A stretch of DNA of 64,000 nucleotides from Pachyseris speciosa (Eukaryota; Cnidaria; Anthozoa; Scleractinia; Pachyseridae). Both the position numbers and the translations under genes were made by a program. Positions 10,901 to 22,218 of the stretch are shown here, one piece after another; position 1 is the first letter of the stretch; the number at the start of each line of letters is the position of its first letter. Location: the NCBI GenBank assembly GCA_016490735.1, contig JAEMWC010001187.1, positions 92,501 through 156,500 on the forward strand, written 5' to 3'. The notes under the pieces are model-generated. The model was not told where the DNA came from and ran no database searches. It saw only the letters and a list, made by a program, of their open reading frames with translations.

Positions 10901-13900
10901 AAGTTTAACCAAATATTTGCTCAAATAGAAATCAACAAACAGTGAAATACATGTACATGTAACACTACAGGTCACAAGTGTTAGACTGTTTCATCACTTG
11001 GTCACATCAAGGTATCCTGTGTCATCGGAAATTCTGTATACAGTACCGCCTGAAAGTATTGACCCATCGGGACGAGGCAATACCTCGTCTATGCCGTGGG
11101 TGGTGGCCGTGCGTCCACTGCGGTATAAAAAAATTGTTCCCACGGGAAAACCGAGGTACAATTTTGCCACAGAATACTGCGGGAGAAAAGACGAGGTAAT
11201 GCCATGGGGAAAGAACAGTGATGATTAATTGAAGGGCTCGGGGCAAGAACGTCCTCCAGTTTTTGGTCGATTTTCGATGTGCTCAATAGAAACTGAGATT
11301 TGGCATGTGGACTTCATTCCAGTTAAAAAACATTGCTCTGTATTTGTTTTGGTTGATTTCCTCTGTTTTCGAGAAATAACGTATGCAAAAAACCCAAGTC
11401 AGCTCATTCCCTTGCGTATTAATATTCATGCGCGAATTGAATTACCTAAAGGTAATTCAATTCGCGCACGTGAAATGATTGACGCTTGGAAAGTATTGTT
11501 TGATAGTGTGACGTAGACTATACATTTGGCGGTTAAAACATCGATTTAAGTTTCATTGATAGGAAACTTACGTGGCTGTGAGGTGTCGATTGCTAGCTAA
11601 CGTTAATGGAAACTCGCCAGCCTGGTGGTCGAACGGACGTCATTTAAGTCTGTCGATCGGCAAGTCAGACACTTCTGAAAGAAGCCAGTGGTGTTTCTCT
11701 GTGCGTGCCAAACACTGGAACAAATCGGCGTTTCGCAGTACAGAGTACTGAGCCAGGCGGGACAGTCTGAAAGCAACTCTCATCTTAAAAGCGGCCCGCA
11801 GTTGAGAGTCTTGGCCCATTTGCCAAAGGTTGCCGTGCTAGAAATTCGGAAATAAGAGTTGTTTTTTGACTTAGGCGAAAATATCGGATGTTTGAAGACG
11901 TGTTGCGCGCGCTCGAAAGGATGTTTTTATGCCCACAAACCAATGCGACCACAGAGGGCGCTGTCTCCTTGAAAAGTTCTCGCGAGGACTGGAAATGAAT
12001 ATTCGCTCGGCTGCGGTTGGAAAATTTTCACTTCGGAGCGGGAACATTACGGAGAATTCATCTAAGAGTGGGAAATCGGCAAGACGAGTAGTCAGTCCGT
12101 TTTCGATGAGCTGAGTATCTTGGAAAACCAGTGCAAGGAAAACTTTCTTTGCGGCACGCAGCAAATATTCAAAGCACAAATGACGTGACAAGGTGACAGC
12201 GTCCTCTGATAAACATGCTGGCGTATTTTAACATATAAATCACTTTTGCATCGAGTACCTCGGTTAGTTGGCTTATATGGAGTCTTGTAAACATCATCAA
12301 AAAGTATTTTCACGCGAGATTAACGGCAAAAAGCATTTTCACCCCAGATAAACAGTTAAAATTATTTTCACGTGAGTCGTGTGACAGCCCATTGTGTGCG
12401 ATCGAATTTCATATATACCGGGTATGCAAATTTTCGGCAGTTTGAAGCTAAAGAATATCTTCAGAACTAGTTAAGCATGTTGTCCAAAGTCTTGACCTGT
12501 CGTCATTTACTTTGATTTTAATACCATTTTCGTTCCATATTTTCCATTTGACGACGAAAATGAATCCATTGCCGACGTTTCTAAACCACCAAAACCACGC
12601 AAAACTTACTATTCTGAAAGTGCCGTTTAGAAATGAAAACCGATGGAAAATGCACTGTTTGCAAGATACTCAGCTCATCGAAAACGGACTGACTGCTCGT
12701 CTTCCGAATTTCCCACTCTTAGATGAATTCTCCGTCATGTTCCCGCTCCGAAGTGAAAATTTTCCCATCGCAGCCGAGCGAATATTCATTTCCAGTCCTC
12801 GCGAGAACTTTTCAAGGAGACAGCGCCCTCTGTGGTCGCATTGGATTGTGGGCATAAAAACATCCTTTCGAGCGCGCACAACACGTCTTCAAACATCCGA
12901 TATTTTTCGCCTAAGTCAAAAAACAACTCTTATTTCCGAATTTCTAGCACGGCAACCTTTGGCAAATGGGCCAAGACTCTCAACTGCGGGCCGCTTTTAA
13001 GACGAGAGTTGCTTTCAGACTGTCCCGCCTGGCTCAGTACTCTGTACTGCGAAACGCTGATTTATTCCAGCGTTTGGCACGCACAGAGAAACACCACTGG
13101 CTTCTTTCAGAAGTGTCTGAATTGCCGATCGACAGACTTAAATGACGTCCGTTCGACCACCAGGCTGGCGAGTTTCCATTAAAGTTAGCTAGCAATCGAC
13201 ACCTCACAGCCACGTAAGTTTCCTATCAATGAAACTTAAATCGATGTTTTAACCGCCAAATGTATAGTCTACGTCACACTATCAAACAATACTTTCCAAG
13301 CGTCAATCATTTCACGTGCCCTAAAGGTAATTCAATTCGCGCATGAATATTAATACACAAGGGAATGAGCTGACTTGGGTTTTTTGCATACGTTATTTCT
13401 CGAAAACGAAGAGGAAATCAGCCAAAACAAATACAGAGCAATGTTTTTTAACTGGAATGAAGTCCACATGCCAAATCTCAGTTTCTATTGAGCACATCGA
13501 AAATCGACCAAAAACCGGGAGGACGTTCTTGCCCTGAGCCCTTCAATTCCAGGTGTGAAAAAGCAGAAGGACTGTAAGGTGCGAAGATTCACGGACATAA
13601 AAATAATGCTGTGCGCAATTTGCGTATGGACTCAAAATTTTTGAACCGGCCTCTATATAATGTAAAATCGAAGTCTTTGAAACACTAAGGGGCTTGCCCT
13701 AGTTAAACGCCTGCCTTGGTTAAATGCCGTATTTCACATGTGAAGTATGGCATTTGTCCCAATTCTTGCCTTGCACGTCACGCAAGTATCACGCAAGTAA
13801 CAAATAAAATCGCTTATCTTTCAATAAATTAAGTCAAGAAACTGAGATAGTGTAGAAGAGTAATAAATAAACAACGTATCAAAGTTTCAGTGTTGTGCGA

Positions 13901-15673
13901 TATTCCAAACTTGAGTTATTCGGTAAAGGGTACTACTTAAAATTATAGTGGTTAGTATGGAGGCGCCATGCTGGCACTGTTTTCGTGTCAGGAACCCCAA
14001 CATGGTGGTCAGAAATCCATTGGAAACATCTGGAGCTCACTTTTTCTCTCGCAAAAGATTTTTTCTCTCTGCTAAACTTCAAAACATTCACATAGACACT
14101 TCTCTTAACATATTAGTTATTCAAAACTCGAAAACACAACGTAAATCGATATTTTCGTGTACGTGATATGTTTCTCAGATGCAACCACAATGTCACACAT
14201 TGTAAAAAAATCTAAATTCAAACTGCTCTATTTTCAAAACAAAGCATGCTGCCGAGCTGAAAACATGCAAGCAGATATATCTTTAAAATGTCTTTAACCT
14301 GATGAGGTAAAACCTCAAAATTTTTAATTTTAGTTTTTTCTGACGACGCGTGCTGATTTTATTTGGATCGGCTGAGGCGTTCTTCACGGCTGGCCTTTTC
14401 TTCCCTTCTAAACTTAATTCGTGGACAGCTTGGGAAATTTTAAAATTTTGTCTATAGAACGACAAAATTCTTAAGTTGACATACTCTGATGTTCGAACCA
14501 ACTTTGCTCCAGAGCTCACGTTGAGTTGTCGTCACGTGCCGTGCTCGAATTTGCATAAAACGCTGATACGCACCAACGACCAATTGAATTTGGATTTGTT
14601 CTTTGAAATCTCGGCCTGCCTTACTTAGAATTTCTTGGTAATTTGTTTGCTTCCCTTAATATCGTAGTTCTATATAACTTCAACGTTTTGGATCTGTGAT
14701 AAGCTTAATTCAAAATTCCTGTCCGGTTGCCGGACATTGAGACAACATGTAAATTGATATTCGTGCTCTGAGCGGCATAACATGTAAATTTCATATTCGT
14801 GCTCTGAGCGGCACAAAACATGCCGAAATAGTCTTTCCTTTCTTTCTTTCCATCAAGATGCCGGCAGATCTGTTTACAGTTCACATTCCACAGGTCAGCA
14901 CACACTGTAAATGAATAAAACTTTGAAGCCGAACTCCATGCGATCTCGCCGTGCATAAATGCGCTTCAAAGATTCGATTCAAAATAGTCGCTGCAATCGC
15001 TAATATCAAAATAATTTACAATCAAAATATTACTCCAAAAATTTTTATTTGTGGTCGGATTCTTACAACAGAATTAATTCTGCCCATGTATCAAAAAGCT
15101 GATAGATCTATGTGTAGCGACCATGAAGTCCTGTCAAGATTTCCTGCCGAAACTTTTAGGTGCTACTTTGTCACTTGAAACATAACGGAAACAAAAGCCT
15201 CGACCACAGTATTTTATTACCTCGGTTTTACCTCGGTTAACTTCCCCGCGGCAACTTTGGAGCCTGACCAAAAAGTTCCCTTAGTAAAAAAGCGGCCTGC
15301 CACGGGAATACTGAGGGAAAGTCGCAAGGAGGTCAAAGACGCGGAAAAGAGGTCAATATTTTCAGGCGGTACTGTATTTCCTGAGCACACATTGTGTTGA
15401 TTTGCCAGAGTTTGTTTAGAACAAATAAAAGGCTTGAGTTCAAAACACACTCGATGTATAAGTTGCCTTTTTATTTGGGTATTGCATCTGGAAGGAAGGA
15501 AAGTTAGCTGTTAAATTGAAGCAACTTCCAAGTTCATAGCAGAGCTCCAGTGGCCCAAAGGGCCACCAAGCAGAGCACCATACCAACAACAACAACAACA
15601 ATACTTTATTTCACTCCATCATTATTACAACAGAAAATATAAACATATACATAGAATAGATGATAGGGGTGCA

Positions 15674-15717
<44 letters not shown>

Positions 15718-18700
15718 CTGTAAGAAAAGATATTTAAATGTTAAGGTCAGGGACACAAGAACAAACACACATAAATACACACAAAAACAAAGTTAAACAG
15801 AGTTAAGTAAAGTACCAGTATTTTAAAATGACCATAATTCTTACGTTGCAAAACAGTATTATTTCTTATCTTAGAATTACAAAATCGAAATCGAAGTACA
15901 GATGTCTAGTAATCTTTGATTAAGTGCTGTTTCGTTTTCTTTTTAAATAAAGACAAAGAAGACGATTTAATATCTTCATCAATGGAATTCCACACTGATG
16001 GACCTTGAAATCTAATATTGAATATTCCATAATTAGTTCTTGCTTTTGGGAGATAATAAGACTGTTTTGCAGCAAGCCTTGTATTATAGCTATGAATCTG
16101 TGTTATTTTAGTGAAAAAAGAAATAAAAACAGGTGGTAATAGTTGATTGTGATATTTGTACATAAAGATGGCTAAATAAAAAGTTACTAGGTCCAAAAAT
16201 TTTATAATTTCAAGAGACTTAAACAAAGGACTAGAGTGTTCATCAAATCTAGAGAAGGTAATAATTCGCATTGCTTTTTTCTGTAGAATAGCAATTGGCT
16301 GGAGAGTAGTCTTATAGGTATTTCCCCAGATAATTATTCCATAAGTCAAAAAAGGATATATAAGGGCATAATATAAGCTTAATAAAATATCTAGGCCAAC
16401 ATAATATCGAAGTTTGGAGAGGATACCAATGCTTCTTCTAATTTTCTTAGTGATACATTTAACCTGGTCCTTCCAGTTTAAATTTGAATCAATTAGGATA
16501 CCCAGATACCTTATACAAAATTCTTGCTTAAGTTGCTTGTTATTGATAGCCAGATTGAAATCATGAGATTGTAACTTCTTCTGAGGTGGATGGAAAATTA
16601 CAAAATTTGACTTTTCTATATTAAGTGATAGCTTATTAGCACAGAGCCATATGTGAATATTATTTAATTCAGCATTTATGTTTGTTTCTAGGATAGAAAG
16701 AGATTTGCTTTTATAAAACAGATTTGCATCATCTGCAAAAAGATGAAAATCGAATATATCTGAGCAGCAGTGAAAATCATTTACATATAATAAAAATAGC
16801 AGTGGGCCAAGTACTGATCCCTGCGGGATTCCACAAGTTACATCACATTTAGTGGATGTTGCATTATTAACAGTAACAACTTGTTGTCGGTCACTGAGAT
16901 AGGAAATAAACCAGTCTTTAGCAATGCCTCGAATACCATAATATTCTAATTTTTTAATCAAATCTGGTGATTGACGGTGTCAAATGCTTTGGTAAAATCA
17001 AGGAATATACCACAAGAATAGCTTCGGTCATCAATTGCTTTCTGAATTTTATCAATTATGCAAAGGATTGCATGGTCTGTACTATGCTTAGCTCTAAAAC
17101 CATATTGGTTTTCGAACAGGACTTTGTTTTTTTCTAAGAATTTAATTAATCTGTTATATACGAGTTTTTCTAAGAGCTTACTAAAGACAGAGATGAGGGA
17201 CATACCTATAGAAACCTGTCAACTGCTTTTCTCAGGGTAAAAATGGCTAGCGGTATTGCTTGCGGGTGTCACCGCACAAAGACGGAGTTGCCCAATAATT
17301 AATAATATCGTAATAATAATCATAATAATCCAACATGGCGGCCATACTCTACCTGGCCCACCTGACCAGCTAGTTTACAGCGTACGTCTTTGATACTGGA
17401 CGTCCATCTTATAGCCAATTGACACCTGTCAAAACAAGGTATCCGCTGACCAGTGTCACGTGACCATATCGCGGGCTCAAGTTAACACCTCATCGAGGTC
17501 AGCTGTTTTTTTTTTTAAGTTGACCGCTGACCAGGTACTTGCTTTCAATTTGATCGCAGGCTCAAGCCAGGTGTGGGACACCCAAACCAAATCGAGGCTT
17601 CATTTCTCGCACGCTATCTACGGCTCGTAATTTCACATTCAGTTGGTTTCTTCATTTTGAGCAAAATAAGTTCATCGTCTTTGATCAGAGTTTGTCTTTA
17701 AATTCACGTTAAAAGCATAAAAACCAAGAACTTGTCAAAAGACACTCCGAAAGGTGAATTTTCAAGTGATGAAAGGAAGAGTGAAAGATTTTTCATAGGA
17801 AAAGCTTCAAACTTGGATCGATTGTGCGGTCGAAAACAGTATAATTCAATGCTTCAAGGGCTTTCACTTTCCGCAGCATCTTGCATCTCACCAAGAAAGG
17901 TCACTTAACAGTTCACCGGTATTAATGAGAGGAACGAGTGGCTCAAACTCTGTGGAAGAAGCTCTTTCTTTGGACAAACCATTTGCTATTTTTGCGGATG
18001 CTTGTTCTTACTTTACTGAAGCTTATGTATTTTCAAGTGGCAGAAGCCTTTACAACACAGGACAGTGAGGTAAATTAAATAAATAGAAGCTTAACATTTG
18101 GTTTAATCGTTGTTACTTTTGTTCAAATGAATGGAATGAAATGGATAGAAATAACAATCATCTGTACTCGTTTTGGACGCAAAGAAGTAGTTGAATTGTT
18201 TGTTTGTTTTGTTACGTTGTTTTCTTTGCAAGCGAACGATTGTTTTTACTTGGCTTGGCTGACTGTTTTTCGACCTTGGTGCCTCAACAGCGTTAAGAAA
18301 CTTTTGCCCTTATGTTATTAACACGTAATCACAATGAGTCCTCGTAAAATTAAGGATTAAAGGGGGAAACTCAAGCTTGAGTAAAAAAAATCCGATCAAA
18401 TGCATGTGCATGTCTCAAAATCTGACATAAAGTTGTCAAAATGCTGTCAAAAATGTCAAAAACCAGCGCGCTTCACTCGTCATTTGAAAAAATTTTTAGA
18501 GATCTTTTTCAAAAGCGGCCTGTAAACATCAGTTAAGTTTCACTGTCTATAAACATGTTTCTTAATTTGTTTGAACTGGTAAGAATCAGCGTTTGGATGT
18601 TAAAAACAGCAAATGGGTTGACTGGCTGGCTGGCTTTGATAAATTTTATAGTGGACCGGTCTGCGAGAGAAATGCTCGTGTGGTTTGGCAAGCGCTTTCT

Positions 18701-21700
18701 TCGTTAACTGGACGATGTTTTGCCACTGAGAATCGTTAATTGAAGAAGGCTCTTTGGAAGACATGGGAAGTAACAGTAAAACCATCAAAGCACTTTAGTG
18801 TTTTGTTTCAGCCAAGGAAAGATTTTGTGGGAAATGGCTCTATTATTGAGCCCTGTCACGTTCCGAGTGATTGCTGCCTCAGTGATTCCTGTTGACTGCT
18901 CTAAACGATCAGGTGCGGATCTCTTTTTTGTCTTTTCTATGGACAGTTATGTCAAAATTGCTAAGCAATTTGTTCGAACTTAATGCAAGATATTTTTGTT
19001 ACTTGTCTAATTTCTCCACCTTCTCCAAGACTCTTCGAAGAAATATTCGTATTGTGCTTTGTTTTCTTGTAATGTGTTTGTTGTTCTGTTGTTTCTGAAC
19101 CGTGGTCAATTCCTGTTGACTGCTGTAAACGATCAGTTTGTACCCTTTATTTATCTAGGGGCATTTATGTCAAAATAAATATCAATTTTTCTAGCTTAAT
19201 CAGTGCAAGCTATTTTTATTACTAGCTAGTCTTGTTTAATTTCTCCACCTAATCTCCTTCTTCGAGCAAACACTTGCATCATACTATGTTCACTTGTAGT
19301 GTTTTTTTGATCCGCTTTGATTCCCTTTACGCTTTCATCTGAAAGTAGTTAGGAATCAAGAATGTCTGTCTCTTTTTTGGAAACATTTGCTATCGAAGAC
19401 TCTTCATTTTCCCTACTGCTGCTCAATTGTTTTGGACACAAATTAAACTGGCCCAAATAAAGCCATGTGAAGTTGCTTGGTGAGAGTGTGCAGCTCCGAT
19501 TCTACGTAGGCTTAGCCTGGCTAAATATATATATGGCCTTCAGCTTTTCTTTTCTTAATCGCTACATAACAGACTGGAATGGTGTTCCATCAAACATCAT
19601 GCATGCACCTTCTTTAAGCAGTTTCCTATCTATTACATTATTTATGACAATTTTTAAATCAGATGCAGCTTGTGAGTGACAAGTCATGTAATTTAATTAG
19701 GTTAGCTTTGGATTGTATTTCAATTTTCTTAATTTTTAGTGTCAACCTCAAATCAGGGGTGACTTGTAAGAGACAAGTATTCAATTTAATTTGATCAGGT
19801 TAGCTTTGGGCCATGTTTGAATTTTACCTCTTAGTTTTTAAGAACATGTAATATTTAACAATTATTCACCAAAGTGGAGGTAAATATCCACCACTTTCAC
19901 CGACACTGAGGTGAATAATTGTTTTAGTATATACCACACAAGTTGAACAATTAGCAGACCAAAACAATAATTAATGTGTGACAATATACCGAAAAGTGAT
20001 GGGATATTGTAAAATCTCATGCGCTGGCTGCTCGGAGGTGAATAGTACTTGCTAATCACTTCCCAGTTAACCAATCAGAGCGTGCGAAAAGCACTATTCA
20101 CTTGTGTGGTATATACTAATAGATAATATTCTTTGTATGGGAATTTAGTTTCTCCCAATTATTCTCCAGTCATGCACTTTTTTTGTTTTGTATCAACTTA
20201 GTTGTATTCGCATGACAAAGTATTATTAAACTTAAAACTTAAAATTAAACTTAAAGTAAGCTCTTTCTGAACAATGTACACATCCTTTTCCTTTGGACTT
20301 CCTTCTCCTGCATACAGTCTTTCAATTAATTTTTTTAGTTGGCTGGTCACACCAATCTTGTGGGATGTTTGGATGACATTTGGCATTAATTTTTAATGGG
20401 ATTTCTGATGTTTGATGAAGTATATTGTGCAATTTCAAATGTACATGGAGAAATGTGTGACTAGTCCTTACCTTAATTCTTGCAAATAGAAAATCAAGTT
20501 AAGATGGCTAACACAGATTTCCAGCACTTTTGCTTTGATGAATCATTACCTTAAACCCTCATACTACATTGTTAATTACTTTGGTAGTGGTATCAACCAA
20601 ATGCCTAATATTTTATTATCAAGTTGCTTGGTCTTGCACTTGGCTGGCCAGAAGAGCAGCTGATTTCTTTTTGAAAACATTGTAAGTGCATTGATTGGTG
20701 AGCTTAATGTTAGCACGCAGTTTTTTGTGATAGTAAGGTCAAGAAGTAACTGATCAAAAGAAATATCTTGGTCTTAATTCATATCATCTAAATATTTTTA
20801 TTGATTTCCATGTATCTTTCTTTCATAACTTTTTTGAGGCATACATATATCCAGAGGATACACAATTTCTGATTTCCGACTGTCTCATGGGAGGCTGTGG
20901 ATAATTGAAATTGCATTCATTATGAAGTGATGATCTGAATCACTATATATCTGATGTGATACTGATTCAAAGGAGCAATCACCAGGCTTCTCCACCAATT
21001 TCTAGTGGCTCTAAACCATAACTAAGTAGCCTACAGTTGAACGGGGAATTGTATTGCTCTAAGATGTTAAGAAGTGTTTTAAAAATTTATAGATGCAAAC
21101 TAGTGTTGCAGTTCTTTCTTACACAAAGTATTAAAGATTATATTTTGAAAAAACCGACCTCGATATTTTTATTTTGCTTTTTTAACATCTCCAAACTCAA
21201 TTTGCAAAGGAATTTTTATTACCTTACTCAAAAGAACGCTTGTTTTTAGGAGGGGTAGGGGCCCAAATCCGTAAAAGGGGGTTCATATCTGCTAGCAGTT
21301 CTGGACTAGGGGGTCCAAATGACTGATCCACAAGCAGATCTGGACTGGAGGGTGCAAATCCACGGGGGGTCCAAATCCACTGTGCCACCGGCTCAGATCA
21401 CCTTTCCATTCGCCACTTCCACATCTCTGATAATGCATTCTGTCCCCCGCCCCCAAATTTTGCATAACCATTGTTTTCAATTTCTCTCTGGACGACTTTA
21501 AGTCCCAAGAGAAATTGAAAACAATAGATACGCAAAATTTTGGGGGGCAAACAGAGTGTATTATTGGAGATGTGGAAGTGGCGAATACTATTTTTTAGAG
21601 TATCAATTTTGGGTCTGTAGCTTGAGTGAGGTCAGATGGGTGATATGACAAGCAGACTGTATGTAAATGCCAGTAGAAAAAGAATGCTTTTGGAGCTCCG

Positions 21701-22180
21701 CTTTTAGGCTTGGCTTAATATATATATTATTGGTGAAACTATTGCTATAATGAAATATGTGATCTCACTCGGCCAGGGCTCAGCATTGGGCAGCAAATTT
21801 TCATGAAAATATCGTAGTTCAGATTAGACGAATTCTTTGCCACTAAGTAAGTAATAAGTAAGTATTGAGGAAGAATTAACATGGAGTGAATAACCATACT
21901 GATGCCACTTTCTAATTTGTGACGAATTTCTTTGTTCCAAGTATGCATCTGACAGTAGAGTGGTTTTCAATTGAGTGTCGAAAGTAATTATGGTTTTGCT
22001 TTGGTTTTGCATTGCTTCGCTCTGTGATTGGCCAGTAAAACTCGCACCACTTTCTCAACCAATGAGAAGCAAAACCAAAACCAATCGCGACTTGCATGCG
22101 CGTATTTTCCCACGCTTGCACCGGCTACATGTAATTGTTTCGTATTCTGATTGGCTCATTGCACTGCTTTCTTCTGTAAC

Positions 22181-22218
<38 letters not shown>

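Larger units (their letters stand above)
11041..15374. mobile_element. 4.3-kb element bounded by 25-bp terminal inverted repeats
   Basis: The left end (A)CAGTACCGCCTGAAAG, then TATTGACC, is matched with one mismatch by an inverted copy at 15351-15374(5). TA flanks both ends (left 'ctgTATA', right 'TATttcc'), compatible with a TA duplication. No transposase ORF is visible. A 2.3-kb palindromic element (11229-13545) appears nested inside, so the original element would be about 2 kb. An alternative is two solo ends of the same family in inverted orientation. Confidence 0.6.

Noticed and set aside
12512..13182. ORFs of 116-162 codons in the megapalindrome
   Set aside because: The same sequence gives mirror ORFs in the opposite arm; no transposase motif is seen.
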